The notes under the pieces are model-generated. The model did not search any database, was not told the origin of the DNA, and saw only the letters and a list, made by a program, of their open reading frames with translations. Made by a program: the position numbers and the translations under genes. Source: Pseudomonas nitroreducens NBRC 12694 (GTDB taxonomy: Bacteria; Pseudomonadota; Gammaproteobacteria; Pseudomonadales; Pseudomonadaceae). From it: a stretch of DNA of 64,000 bases. Positions 33,096 through 42,959 of this stretch are shown one piece after another. Where the stretch lies: the NCBI RefSeq assembly GCF_002091755.1, contig NZ_BDAI01000001.1, forward strand, positions 1,054,001-1,118,000, read 5' to 3'. Numbering within the stretch: position 1 is the first letter of the stretch; each line of letters opens with the position of its first letter.

Positions 33096-36000
33096 CTACA
33101 CATTGCCGGCGCTGCCGCCGCTGCCTTCCTGGCCGCTCAGGCGGAACAGACCGTTGCTGCCAGTAGGCAGGCTGAAGCCCGGCAGGGTGATGGGGTTGAC
33201 CTGCTGCTGGGCGAGGTCGGGCGGCAGTTGCGAGTTGATCGGCACCACGGTGGCCACCGGACTGGTACCGATGGTGGTATCGCCGGTCTTCTGGCCCGGA
33301 TTGACGAAAGTGTAGTAATCCCGGATGACGCTGTTGTTGATCTTGCTGGTGGCGGTGATGCTGACGTTGCCAGCAGCCTGGATGATGCCGGCGTAGCTCT
33401 GGTCGCCGCTGTTGAGCTGGGTGCTGGAGCCGTACTGCGGGTATTCCTTCTCGGTACGGGCGATGAAGTGGCTGAGGGCGGTGGCCAGACCAGCCGGGTC
33501 GTTGACGTAGTTGGGGCTGTCGATCCAGTACTGGTCGGTGAAGGCCTTGGCCTCGTTGCTGCGGCTGGCGTGGTCGCGAGTACGCTCAGAGCGCAGCACG
33601 CGCAGGGTTTCGGTTTCGCCGGTGACGACACCTTCGTTGCTCAGGCTGGCAACGTTTGCATAGAGGTTCTGCCCGGCGCTGATGACGCTGCTGGCGTTGT
33701 TGATCGAGTCGCCCAGCAGGTTGAGGTTGCCGCCAGCGCTGATGGAAGAAGCCGCGCTGGCCTGGAGCACTTCGAGCTTGTCGCGCTCGGTGACTTCCCA
33801 GACCTGGTTTTCCTTGCCGCCACTGCAGTCGGCGTTGTTGTCGTTGAAGTACTTGTAGCAGCTGACTTCGATGATCTGCGCGGTGTATTTGCCTGCGTTA
33901 TTGACCACGAGCACGACGCGCTGATTGTTCAGCGCGCCGACGTTCAGGCGCATGTCGCCCTGGCTCTCCAGGGTGGCGGAGAGGTTGTCCAGGCGAGCGG
34001 CTCGGCCGCCGTTGTCGTCGCCGGCGAAATCGAGAGTGCCGAGGCTGTAGATGCTGGCGAAGCGGTTTGTGAGGTTTTGCGCACGCAGCAGCATGTTGCC
34101 GCCGCTGAAGATCAGCGCACCGTTCTGCTCGCCATCGTTGCGCAGGTTCCAGGCGCTGAGGCGAACGTCGCCGGCGCTGCCCAGGGTGCCGTAGTTGTCG
34201 AGAGTGCCGGCGCTGACGATGAGATCACCGCCAGCCGTAATGCGACCTCGGTTGCTCAGGGTGTTGGCATTCAGGGTGACGCCCTGGCCGCCGGCGAGGC
34301 TGCCAGTCAAGTCGATGACGGTGGCACCGAGGGTGAAACCGCCCACGCTGGAGACGCGGCCGGCGCCTGCGTAAGTACCGCCGAGCTGGACGTCGAGGCT
34401 GCCATCACTGGCGATCAGCCCGCTGTTGGTCCAGTCGCCGCCGCGACCGATCAGGCTCTGCGCGGCCAGCAGTTGGCCGTAGAGGCCCTGGTTGAGCTGG
34501 CCGATGGTCAGGTTCAGGTTGCGCGCCTGGATGACAGCGTTGTTGGTCCAGTTGTCGGCCTGATAGGTCAGGCTGCCGTTGGAGGTGAAGTTGCCGCCGG
34601 CCTGACCGGCCTGGGCGAGGTCAATGCCGAAGGTGCCGGTGCCGACATGCAGCACGTTACCGCCGCCGTTCTGCAGGGCGCCGGTCTGCAGGATCAGATC
34701 CTGGGTGGCGCTCTCGATGCGGCCGAGGTTGTTGTTGAGCAGGCCGCCGCTGGTGATCTTCATCTGCGTCGGGCTGGCCGCCAGTAGCAGGCTGCCGGGC
34801 GCCTGACCGAGTGCGCGGATAGAGCCCACCACGTTGTTGATACTGGCCGCGCCGAGCGTCAGGTTGCCGCTGCTTTCGATCAGGCCGAACTGGTTGTTCA
34901 GCGCGCCAGTGAGGCTGGCGTCGATGTTGCCGGCGCCGATCTTGCCGCCCTGGCCGAGGGCCGCGCCGTCGTTGAGCAACTGGTTGCCGCGCAGGTAGAG
35001 CAGGCCGCCGGCATACAGGCCGCCGCCCTGGTTGTTCAGGTCGCTGGTGCTGATGCGGTTGTCGCCGCTGACGGCCGAGAGGTGGCCGGTGCGGTTGTCG
35101 ATACCGCCGGTGGCGGTGATGTCGAGGCCCTTCGCCTGGGTGGTGCCGGCGCTGTTGCTGAAGGTGCCGGTGATCAGCTTGAGGCTGCCGTCTGCAGCGT
35201 TGAGAACGCCGCCGTTGCTGTTGTCGAGGCTGGCGCTGCCCAGGTCGAGCTGGCCGCTCTGGCTGATAATGTGGCCACTTTGGTTAGCAATCGCGCCGGT
35301 GGTCGTGAGGGTGGTGTCGCCCTGGCCCTGCAGGGTGCCGGCGCTGTTGTCGATGCGGCTGGCGCTGGCGTTGAGCTGGCCAGTCTTGGCGAAGATGAGG
35401 CCGTCCTGGCCGTTGAGCAGTTCGCCGGTGAGTGTCAGGGTCAGGTCGGTCTGAGCGGCCACGGTTCCGCCGGCGCTGTTGTCGAAGCTGCCGGCGAGAA
35501 CCTTGAGCAAGCCCTGGCTGGCGAGCTGACCGCCACGGTTCTGCAGGCTGCCGACATTCAGGTTGAGCGGGCCGCCGCTGGCGATCTTCGAGCCGGCGCC
35601 GTTGTTGAGCAGCGCGCCGAGCAGGCCCAGGCGCAGGGCGCCCTGGCTGACCAGGCTGCCACCGCTGTTGTCGAGGCTGCTGGCGTCATAGTCGATGCTG
35701 GCGGCGCTGATCTGCCCGCCACGGTTGTCGATGGCCTGGGCGCTGCCGGTCAGGCTGCCCTGGGTGCTGAGCAGGCCTGCAGCGCTGTTGTCCAGGTCGC
35801 CGCTGAGGGTCAGGCCGAGGTCGCCCTGGGTGGAAACGATGCCGCCGGCGTTGTTCAGACTGCCGGCGCCGAGGGTGAGTTTGCCTTTGCTGACCAGCGC
35901 GCCTTCGTTGTGGTTGTCGAGGGCGCCGCTGAGCGTCAGGGTCAGCGCGCCGTCGCGGCTCGACAGCGTGCCGCCGCTGCTGTTGTCCAGGCTGGCGGCG

Positions 36001-39000
36001 TTGACCACCAGGCCCTGCCAGCCGGAGAGCAGGCCCTGGTTGGCGTTGCGCAGGGTGCTGGCGTTCAGGTTGAGTTGGCCGGCGCTGATGATCCGCCCGC
36101 TGTCGCCGTTGTCGAGAGTGCCGCTGGCGGTCAGGGTGAAGCCCTGGCTGGCGGAGATTTCCCCGCCGCGGTTGTCGAGGCTGCCCAGGCCGTTGATTGC
36201 CAGGAGGCCACCTGCGCTGAGCAGGCCGCCACGGTTGTCGAAGTCGCCGCGCTGGGCGCCGTTGCCCAGGTCGAGCGTGACCTTGCCTTCGCCGATCAGT
36301 GCCGCCTGCTGCTGGATGAGCTGGGCAACGATCAGGTGCAGATCGCCCTTGGCGGAGATTTCCCCGCCGCCGGTGGATTCGAGCTTGCCGCCGCGCAAGG
36401 TCAGCGCGGCCTGGCTGGTGATCAGGCCACCGGGTTTGCCAGTAGCGCTGGCGCCGTTGAGGACGTTGCCAGCGCCAAGGTCGAGGCCCTGGGCGCCGCT
36501 GATGACGCCGTCGCGGTTATCGAGGTCGGCCGTGGTGCCGTCGAGGCGCCCTTGAGCGAGCAGGCGACCGTCGCGATTGTCGGTGGTGCCGGTGGCCAGC
36601 AGCAGGTTGCCGCTGGCGGAAAGCAGGCCGCCCTGGTTGTTCAGGCTGGCGCTGCCGACATCGAGTTTGCCACCGGCGACCAGTGCGCCGTCGCCGTGGT
36701 TGTCCAGCGTCCCTTGGCTACGCACGAGCAGGTCAGCACGGCTGGCGAGGGTGCCGCCCTGGCTGTTGTCGAGGCTGGCGGCGTTGACGGTGAGGCCGTT
36801 GTTGCCAGACAGCACGCCGGCGCCGCTATTGTTGAGCGCGCCCGTGGTGAGGGTCAGTCGATCGCTGGAGATCAGCTTGCCACCCTGGTTGAGCAAGGCG
36901 CCGGTGGTCAGGGTGAAGGCGCGGTCGCTGGAGATTTCGCCGCCGCGGTTGTCGAGGCTGGCGACGTTGCGCAGGACCAGTTGGCCGGGGCTGCCGAGCA
37001 GGCCGCCGGCGTTGTTCAGGGCGCCGCCCTGCAGGTCGAGGTCGATGCCACCCTGGCCAATCAGTTGGCCGCCACCGTGCTGGTCGAGGCCAGTGACACG
37101 ACCATCGATGACGCCGCGCGCGGACAGGCTGCCGCCCTGGCTGTTGTCCAATTGGGCGGTGGCGAGGTGGATGGCGGCGTCGGTGACGATGCGGCCCTTC
37201 TGGCTGTTGTCGAACCGGGCGCCTTGAAGGCTGATGTCACCCGCCGCGCTGAGGATGCCGCCGGCGTTGTTCAGGTCGGCTCCGGAGAGGTCGATAGCCG
37301 CGTCGCTGAGCAGCTTGCCGCCCTGGTTGTTCAGGGCGCCGGCCAGGCGCGAGAACAGTTGGCCAGCGCTGGAGACAGTGCCGGCGCGGTTGTCGAGGCT
37401 GCCGGCGTTGAGGGTCAAGGTGCCTTGGCTGAGCAGCGCGCCGTTGCCGCTGTTATCGAGGGCGCCGGCCAGTTGCAGCCAGAGATTCTTCTGGCTGTTG
37501 AGCAGGCCGCCCTGGCTGTTGTCCAGGCTCTGCCCGGTGACAGTCAGGCCGTCGCGGCCGGATAGGGTGCCGGCGCTGTTGGCGATGCGTTGCACCTGCA
37601 GGTTGAGGCCGGCGTCGCCGATGACCTTGCCGGCTCCGTTTTCCAGGCTAGCGGCCTGTACGTCGACCTTGGCGCGGCTGGAGATTTCGCCGCCCTGGTT
37701 GAGCAGGTCGGCGCCCGCGAGGGTCACACCGTTGTTGGCGGCGATGAGGCCGCCGTTACGGTTGTCGAGCTGCCCGGCTTCGAGGCTCAGCGCACCCTGG
37801 GCGAGCAGTTCCCCGCCCTGCTGGCTGAAGCGGTCGGCCTTGGCCTGCAGGTCGCCCTTGGCGCTGACGCTGCCTTTAGTGTTGTTCACCTGCCCAGCAG
37901 TCAAGCGCAATGAAGCGCTGCTATCGAGTACGCCGCCCTGGCTGTTGTCCAACTGGCCGATGTCGAGCTTCAGCTCGCCCAGGCTGCTGATCACGCCCAG
38001 CGCGCTGTTGTTCAGGCTGGTGCCGGTGAGGGTGACGGCGCTGTCGCCGACCACCAGCCCGCCACGGTTGTCGAGGTTGCCGGCCTGTACGCCGAGCGCG
38101 CCCTTGGCCGAGAGCAGGCCGTCTGCCTGGTTGTCGAGCTTCTGCTGAAGGCGGGCCTGCAAGGTGCCGTTGCTGACCAGGGTGCCCTTGCCGCTGTTGT
38201 CCAGGCTGTCGAGGGTGAAGTCCAGCGACTGGTCGGCGGAGAACAGGCCGAGGCGGTTGTCCAGCGCGCCGCCGCTGACCTGCAGGCGATTGGCGACGGC
38301 CTGGCCGTTGCGGTTGTCCAGGCGCACGGCGCTGAGCGTCAGTTGATTGCCGGCGAGCAGGCGCCCCTGACGGTTGTCCAGCGTCGCGGCGGTGATCCGG
38401 GTGTCGGCGCCCTTGAATGCGCCGCCCTGGTTGTCCAGGGTGCCGCTGGCGTTGGCTTCGAGGTTGCGGCTGGCCACCACGCTGCCGCTGTTGCGCAGGT
38501 TCTGCGCAGTGATCGCCACGTCGCCCTGGGCGTTGCGGCTGTTATCCGGGTTGACCCCGGCTTCGACGATGCCGCTGTTGCTGACCTGCGCGGCACTGAG
38601 TGCCACGCGCTGGCCGGCGGCCAGACTCTGGCTGTTGCTCAGTTGACCGGTCGCGCTCAACTCGGCGACGCCGGCCGCATAGGTCTGGCCGTTGAGAGCG
38701 ATGTCACTGGCCTTGGCGCGCAGGCTGCCGGCAGCACTGGTTTGCGCGAGGGACAACTGACCATTGGCATCGATCTGGATATCGCCGCCACTGGCGGCCA
38801 TGTTGCCGGCCAGCTTCACGCCCACCCCCTGCTCGGTGCCCACCAGGCGAATGGCGCCGGCGTACATGCCGCCCAATGCGGAGCTATCGATGGCCAGCTG
38901 TGGCTTGGCGCTGCCGTCGTCGGCCTTGGCGGTAGCGGCCAGGCTTTCAGCGTCCACCTGGTTGCGCCCGGTCACCACCGCGAGCTGCTTGGCGTAAAGG

Positions 39001-39620
39001 TCGGCGTTGAGCTTGGCGCTGCGGGTAATGAGTTCGAACCTGTCGATATTGCTGGCATTCAGGCCGGCGCCTTCGATGGCGATCTCGCCGCCGTCGACGT
39101 CATAGCCGCGCAGGCTCTCGCCGTCCATCAACGGCTTGCCGGTGGTCAGGGTGGCGCGCGGGGTGTTGATGAAGCCGCAGCCGTTGCAAGTGATGCCGTG
39201 GGGATTTGCGACGATGACGTGGGCGGACTGACCGGCCACTTCGGTGTAGCCGCGCAATTGCGAGGGATTGGCCCCGGTGACTTCGTTGAGGATCTTCTGC
39301 GCCGCGCCGCCCTTGAGGTTCGGATTCCCAACAATGATTCCACCCAGTTGGGTGGCCTGGGTCTTGCCGGTGGCGTTGTTGAGGATCAGGCCGTTCTGCC
39401 CGACGTTGTAGTCGGTGAATTTATTGTGCGAGAGCCCTGCGCCGTTGGGCGTAGCGATGTTCACCACCGGCACGCCGTTGCCCGCTGCACCCAGGTGGGT
39501 ATTGCCCCCCGCCGCCGCATCCACTGCCAGCTCGGCCGCAGCCGCGACGATGGGGTTGAGGATCAGGATGCCGGCGAGGACGCTGGCGATGGCCTGGTAC
39601 AACGGGTGGCGGATGTCCAT
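33096..39620 (-). CDS. cdiA: CdiA/TpsA filamentous adhesin, N-terminal portion ending at a premature TAG
   Basis: 2,174 codons. ATG 39620 (MDIRHPLYQAI) has GGGAG upstream; the five preceding codons start with TTG. Signal peptide to about residue 30, then the two-partner-secretion domain with NPNLKGG and ANPHGITCNGCGF. It is followed by roughly 1,200 residues of FHA-1 repeats of about 20 residues (LDNRGG, LDNSQGG), a receptor-binding-like region and a Tyr/Pro-rich segment. The TAG at 33098-33096 follows GGSAGNV and the frame continues. The truncated product could be exported by CdiB and displayed but would carry no toxin. Confidence 0.88.
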   Translation of the reverse strand: MDIRHPLYQAIASVLAGILILNPIVAAAAELAVDAAAGGNTHLGAAGNGVPVVNIATPNGAGLSHNKFTDYNVGQNGLILNNATGKTQATQLGGIIVGNPNLKGGAAQKILNEVTGANPSQLRGYTEVAGQSAHVIVANPHGITCNGCGFINTPRATLTTGKPLMDGESLRGYDVDGGEIAIEGAGLNASNIDRFELITRSAKLNADLYAKQLAVVTGRNQVDAESLAATAKADDGSAKPQLAIDSSALGGMYAGAIRLVGTEQGVGVKLAGNMAASGGDIQIDANGQLSLAQTSAAGSLRAKASDIALNGQTYAAGVAELSATGQLSNSQSLAAGQRVALSAAQVSNSGIVEAGVNPDNSRNAQGDVAITAQNLRNSGSVVASRNLEANASGTLDNQGGAFKGADTRITAATLDNRQGRLLAGNQLTLSAVRLDNRNGQAVANRLQVSGGALDNRLGLFSADQSLDFTLDSLDNSGKGTLVSNGTLQARLQQKLDNQADGLLSAKGALGVQAGNLDNRGGLVVGDSAVTLTGTSLNNSALGVISSLGELKLDIGQLDNSQGGVLDSSASLRLTAGQVNNTKGSVSAKGDLQAKADRFSQQGGELLAQGALSLEAGQLDNRNGGLIAANNGVTLAGADLLNQGGEISSRAKVDVQAASLENGAGKVIGDAGLNLQVQRIANSAGTLSGRDGLTVTGQSLDNSQGGLLNSQKNLWLQLAGALDNSGNGALLSQGTLTLNAGSLDNRAGTVSSAGQLFSRLAGALNNQGGKLLSDAAIDLSGADLNNAGGILSAAGDISLQGARFDNSQKGRIVTDAAIHLATAQLDNSQGGSLSARGVIDGRVTGLDQHGGGQLIGQGGIDLDLQGGALNNAGGLLGSPGQLVLRNVASLDNRGGEISSDRAFTLTTGALLNQGGKLISSDRLTLTTGALNNSGAGVLSGNNGLTVNAASLDNSQGGTLASRADLLVRSQGTLDNHGDGALVAGGKLDVGSASLNNQGGLLSASGNLLLATGTTDNRDGRLLAQGRLDGTTADLDNRDGVISGAQGLDLGAGNVLNGASATGKPGGLITSQAALTLRGGKLESTGGGEISAKGDLHLIVAQLIQQQAALIGEGKVTLDLGNGAQRGDFDNRGGLLSAGGLLAINGLGSLDNRGGEISASQGFTLTASGTLDNGDSGRIISAGQLNLNASTLRNANQGLLSGWQGLVVNAASLDNSSGGTLSSRDGALTLTLSGALDNHNEGALVSKGKLTLGAGSLNNAGGIVSTQGDLGLTLSGDLDNSAAGLLSTQGSLTGSAQAIDNRGGQISAASIDYDASSLDNSGGSLVSQGALRLGLLGALLNNGAGSKIASGGPLNLNVGSLQNRGGQLASQGLLKVLAGSFDNSAGGTVAAQTDLTLTLTGELLNGQDGLIFAKTGQLNASASRIDNSAGTLQGQGDTTLTTTGAIANQSGHIISQSGQLDLGSASLDNSNGGVLNAADGSLKLITGTFSNSAGTTQAKGLDITATGGIDNRTGHLSAVSGDNRISTSDLNNQGGGLYAGGLLYLRGNQLLNDGAALGQGGKIGAGNIDASLTGALNNQFGLIESSGNLTLGAASINNVVGSIRALGQAPGSLLLAASPTQMKITSGGLLNNNLGRIESATQDLILQTGALQNGGGNVLHVGTGTFGIDLAQAGQAGGNFTSNGSLTYQADNWTNNAVIQARNLNLTIGQLNQGLYGQLLAAQSLIGRGGDWTNSGLIASDGSLDVQLGGTYAGAGRVSSVGGFTLGATVIDLTGSLAGGQGVTLNANTLSNRGRITAGGDLIVSAGTLDNYGTLGSAGDVRLSAWNLRNDGEQNGALIFSGGNMLLRAQNLTNRFASIYSLGTLDFAGDDNGGRAARLDNLSATLESQGDMRLNVGALNNQRVVLVVNNAGKYTAQIIEVSCYKYFNDNNADCSGGKENQVWEVTERDKLEVLQASAASSISAGGNLNLLGDSINNASSVISAGQNLYANVASLSNEGVVTGETETLRVLRSERTRDHASRSNEAKAFTDQYWIDSPNYVNDPAGLATALSHFIARTEKEYPQYGSSTQLNSGDQSYAGIIQAAGNVSITATSKINNSVIRDYYTFVNPGQKTGDTTIGTSPVATVVPINSQLPPDLAQQQVNPITLPGFSLPTGSNGLFRLSGQEGSGGSAGNV

Positions 39621-39659
39621 GTGGGAATCTCCCAAGTACTAGCTAAAGAGCGAAGCGGT

Positions 39660-41360
39660 TCAGAAGAAGAGATCGACGCGGAAATAAACCGGGTGTTCGC
39701 GTCGCTCGATGATGTCGGGACGCTCCAGCGAGCGCGCCAGGATGACGGAGGCGGCGGCGTACTGCCCGCGCGCGCTGAATTCCACGCCGTGGCCACTCAT
39801 GCGACCGGAGAGGCCCTGGTTATAGCGGCCGTGCTCGATGGCGCCGACGTCATAGGCGTAGGCGACACCGTACTCCTGCACCCAAGGCAGCAACGGCTCC
39901 CAGGTCACGGCGCGGCGCCAGCGCAACTGGTTGCGCCAGTAGTAGCCGGAGTCGCCGGAGAGGGTCTGGTCCTTGAAGCCACGGATCGAGCTGAGGCCGC
40001 CCAGGCTGATGCGCTGTGGGCTATAGAGCACATCCTCGCTGTGTTGGCCGGTGGCGAGGCTTTCGAAACTGAAGGCTTGGTCCCACAGCGTGAACGGCTG
40101 CAGGTAGCTCAGGATCAGGCTGTATTTGTTGTAGCGGGCGGTGGGGCTGCCATGAGGCGCAGCATGATCGTCGTCCTGTGCGCCGAAGGCGCCGATGCCG
40201 CGCTGCCAGCCGATATCGGCGTTGACGAAGGCGCTGCCGATGCGCCGGCCATGGTTGAGGCCAAAGCGAAACTCACTGAGGTGGGTGCTGGAGACATCCA
40301 GCAGAGTGTCGTCGATGTAGTTGCGGGTGCGCTGGTGGCTGAGTCCGAAGTTCACCCCGGTCTTGCTCACATCGTCGCGATACAACACGCGCTCGGCGCC
40401 GAGCTGGTGGGTCTCGTTGTCGCCGTCGTACTTGAAGGCGAAGCCGGCGTCTTCGTTGCGGGTGCGGTAGTAGTTGCGGCTGTAGCTGTAGTTGAAGGTC
40501 CACCACCCATAGGGAACGCTGTACCACAGGCTCTGGTTGTCGGAGTGCTTCCAGTGGTCGCTGACCACGTCCTCGCCATAACGCAGGCCGAACTGGTCGG
40601 CCAGGCCCAGCGGGCTATCCCAGTCCAGGCCGACACCGGCCTGCTGCTCGCCGGAGGTCGCATCGCCGTTGTTATCGCGGCTGGCGGAGACGCGCCAGGG
40701 CTTGCTGCGCTCACCCTTGAGCTGCACCCGGCTGCCGCCCACTTCCTGGCCTGGCACCAGCTCCATCTGTGCCTGGCGTGAGGGCAGGCGGTTGATCTGG
40801 TCGACCAGTTGCTCCAGCTCGCGCAGGTTCAAGACGTCACCGGTGGCACCGGGAAAGGTCATGGCCAGTTCGCGATCACTGGCCAGCTCCGACTGGTCGA
40901 AACCTTCGAAGCGCCCTTCGACCACGATGACCTTCAGCTCGCCACTGGAAAGGTCCTGCTGCGGCAGGTAGGCGCGGGTCGTAACGAAACCTCGGGAGAG
41001 GTAATGGTCGGTGATGCCCTTGAGCAACTCGTTGAGCTGGTTGACCCCCAGGCATTGGTCGCGATAAGGCGCCAGCAGCGCTTCACGCGAACGCGCATCG
41101 AGGTGCTCGGCACCTTCGAGGCTGATGCTGCGGATAGTGAAGCAACGGGTGTCCGGCGCGGTGGTCGGGCGTTCCTCGCTGGGCGCCTTGCCAGGGAGCT
41201 GCTGGAGCTCCTCCAGGCGCTTCTGCTGCTCACGCAGGAGTTGTTCCTGGCGCTGACGCTGGAGGTCGTTGTCACCCGGTGTGGGCAGTGGTGCAGCAAA
41301 GCTTGCCGAAGCACAGCAGAATGCCAGGACCGGCATCCAGCCACGGTAGAGAACACGCAT
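39660..41360 (-). CDS. cdiB: CdiB/TpsB outer-membrane transporter of CdiA
   Basis: 566 residues from ATG 41360, which places a good signal peptide (VLAFCCASASFAAP) at the start; an ATG at 41399 is also open. A Gln/Arg/Leu-rich N-terminal helix leads into a POTRA domain (FTIRSISLEGAEHL) and a 16-strand beta-barrel. The barrel bears the loop-6 motif SSIRGF and the terminal Phe needed for insertion by BAM. It threads CdiA through the outer membrane. 39 bases separate it from cdiA, so they form one operon. Confidence 0.93.
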   Translation of the reverse strand: MRVLYRGWMPVLAFCCASASFAAPLPTPGDNDLQRQRQEQLLREQQKRLEELQQLPGKAPSEERPTTAPDTRCFTIRSISLEGAEHLDARSREALLAPYRDQCLGVNQLNELLKGITDHYLSRGFVTTRAYLPQQDLSSGELKVIVVEGRFEGFDQSELASDRELAMTFPGATGDVLNLRELEQLVDQINRLPSRQAQMELVPGQEVGGSRVQLKGERSKPWRVSASRDNNGDATSGEQQAGVGLDWDSPLGLADQFGLRYGEDVVSDHWKHSDNQSLWYSVPYGWWTFNYSYSRNYYRTRNEDAGFAFKYDGDNETHQLGAERVLYRDDVSKTGVNFGLSHQRTRNYIDDTLLDVSSTHLSEFRFGLNHGRRIGSAFVNADIGWQRGIGAFGAQDDDHAAPHGSPTARYNKYSLILSYLQPFTLWDQAFSFESLATGQHSEDVLYSPQRISLGGLSSIRGFKDQTLSGDSGYYWRNQLRWRRAVTWEPLLPWVQEYGVAYAYDVGAIEHGRYNQGLSGRMSGHGVEFSARGQYAAASVILARSLERPDIIERREHPVYFRVDLFF

Positions 41361-41610
41361 CCTTACGATCCCCGTCTTCCGGCCGAGCGGCCAGTCCATC
41401 CCAAAAGACGGATTGGATCATATTTGATACATGATGCCCTTAGGCCATTATCCCGATGAAATGTAGGCTGTTTCCCATTTTCTGGGAGACATTGCGCACA
41501 AGCAGCAGTTGCCTGTGCGCCCGATTGTCACAGCTCAGGAATGCGCAACAGTTGCCGGGAGATGACTTTGCGCTCAGCAAGGTGGTGTTGGGAAACCGGG
41601 CGCTTGCTGC
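41361..41610. other. Region upstream of cdiB, promoter area
   Basis: 250 bases between cdiB and slyX with no gene seen. It must hold the cdiB promoter, and it marks the right edge of the accessory insertion. No direct repeat or attachment site could be recognised here. Confidence 0.4.
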
Positions 41611-41817
41611 TCAATAATGGGGAGGAGGCGCCTCGTCGTCCGAGACACCCACCTGCCCCTGCAGGTCTTCCAGGCGCTTGAGCAATGCCTGCATCTGCAG
41701 GCGCAGGCGCTCGATCACCCGCTCCTGCTCATAGACCACATCGCTCATTGTCTGTAGCGCGTCATCCTGGAAGGCCAGTCGGCTCTCCAGATCGGCCATC
41801 CGTTTTTCCAGATCCAT
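41611..41817 (-). CDS. slyX: SlyX family protein
   Basis: 68-residue coiled-coil protein of unknown function. Heptad pattern MDLEKRMADLESRLAFQDDA, and a tail DDEAPPPHY typical of SlyX. ATG 41817 is preceded by an in-frame GTG. It follows the HIT gene by three bases, as in P. aeruginosa. Confidence 0.88.
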   Translation of the reverse strand: MDLEKRMADLESRLAFQDDALQTMSDVVYEQERVIERLRLQMQALLKRLEDLQGQVGVSDDEAPPPHY

Positions 41818-41820
41818 CAC

Positions 41821-42246
41821 TTACTCCTGGCTGAAGCGAAAACCGTCGCCCAGCACCATGCGCAATTTCTCGCGTAGGCGAGCCAGCTCTTCTTCTTTAT
41901 AAGGCACAGCCGCGTGCTTGCCCCAAACCGGGCCCGGCCAGGCGGCATCGCTTGCCTTGCGCACGATGACGTGCACGTGCAGCTGACTGACGACGTTGCC
42001 CAGGTTGGCGACGTTCATCTTGTCGGCATCGAAAGTGTCCTTGAGCACTTCAGCCAGTTGGGTCGCCTCGCGCCACAGCTGTTGCTGGTCAGCGACGTCC
42101 AGCTGGAAGATTTCGCTCACATCCTCGCGGCGCGGCACCAGGATGAACCAGGGGTACTGTGAGTCATTCATCAGCAGCAGGCTGCTCAGTGGGAAATCCC
42201 CCAGTGCAACGGTGTCCTGCTGGAGACGGGAATCCAGGGCGAACAT
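41821..42246 (-). CDS. HIT-family hydrolase
   Basis: 141-residue histidine-triad nucleotide hydrolase or transferase. The active-site motif QLHVHVIVR is near residues 88-96. The N-terminal FALDSRLQQDTVALGDFPL is typical of the Pseudomonas orthologue. The substrate is unknown, probably an adenylated nucleotide. Two-gene unit with slyX. Confidence 0.9.
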   Translation of the reverse strand: MFALDSRLQQDTVALGDFPLSSLLLMNDSQYPWFILVPRREDVSEIFQLDVADQQQLWREATQLAEVLKDTFDADKMNVANLGNVVSQLHVHVIVRKASDAAWPGPVWGKHAAVPYKEEELARLREKLRMVLGDGFRFSQE

Positions 42247-42275
42247 AAGACTTCTCCTGCTCGACGAGCCTTGTT

Positions 42276-42518
42276 TTAGCCTAGCTCCGCGAAGGAGCCG
42301 AAGGGCGCGAAGAATACTAGAGAGCCGTTGCGGCGAACATGCTCAGGCGCAGCCCCATCCCGGAGCAAGCCGCCCAAGGCCTTGCCCCAGTATCGGGCAT
42401 GACGCGAATTGGCATATCCCGACAACAGGCGCGTGCAGGAAACCACACGGCAATCCCGGCCATCAGCGCTGAAAAATCGTTTAAACAGCGGGATCTGCGG
42501 AATGTCGGAAAACGACAT
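42276..42518 (-). CDS. Small hypothetical protein
   Basis: 80 codons from ATG 42518 (MSFSDIPQIPLFKRFFSADG), with GGAAG seven bases upstream. It lies 29 bases before the HIT gene on the same strand. Third-position G/C is fair but no family is recognised, and overlapping frames are also open, so the call is tentative. Confidence 0.35.
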   Translation of the reverse strand: MSFSDIPQIPLFKRFFSADGRDCRVVSCTRLLSGYANSRHARYWGKALGGLLRDGAAPEHVRRNGSLVFFAPFGSFAELG

Positions 42519-42959
42519 CGGCGCGCTTCCATGTTGCAAATCCCCAACAGAAGCCGTGAAATGGCGCCAACACGTCGCAAGACGCGCACTGTGAAAGCGG
42601 CTCCGGGCATTTGTGCACGGTTGTTGCTAGATGCAAGGACATCGCTCCGACGGCCACCCCTTTCAGAAAGTGGGCGCGGAAGCGTGAGAAAGCATGAAGT
42701 GGTTGAGGGAGAGCAAAACCACAAGACTGAAGCAACATTGGAGCAATGAGGGGGACAACCTCTTTTTGCAACATCGAAACTGCTTGAATGCGACATGTGT
42801 CATGCAGCTTTGCGACAGTCCCGTAACGTTTCCGTGTGTTTATTTGGGCAACTATCGCCAACTGAACACGCGTGCTATAAGTTAGCGCCGACAAAAAGAA
42901 TGAGCCGTCACCGCGGCACTGTGATGGCAGATAATTTCAAAACCAAAGGAGCAATCACA
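42519..42959. other. Long region upstream of oprD, no gene recognised
   Basis: About 440 bases with lower GC than its neighbours. Open frames exist on both strands but none has both a convincing start and protein-like composition. It presumably holds the regulated oprD promoter and leader. The porin ribosome site AAAGGAG is at its right end. Confidence 0.5.

Noticed and set aside
22641..41610. Prophage or integrative conjugative element as the source of the insertion
   Set aside because: No integrase, phage structural, relaxase or conjugation genes and no tRNA at the edges were found. Only CDI genes and RAYT remnants are present.
42317..42894. Several overlapping frames upstream of oprD
   Set aside because: They overlap each other on both strands, have Arg/Ser-rich low-quality translations and no ribosome sites. 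Only the 80-codon frame at 42276 was kept, with low confidence.
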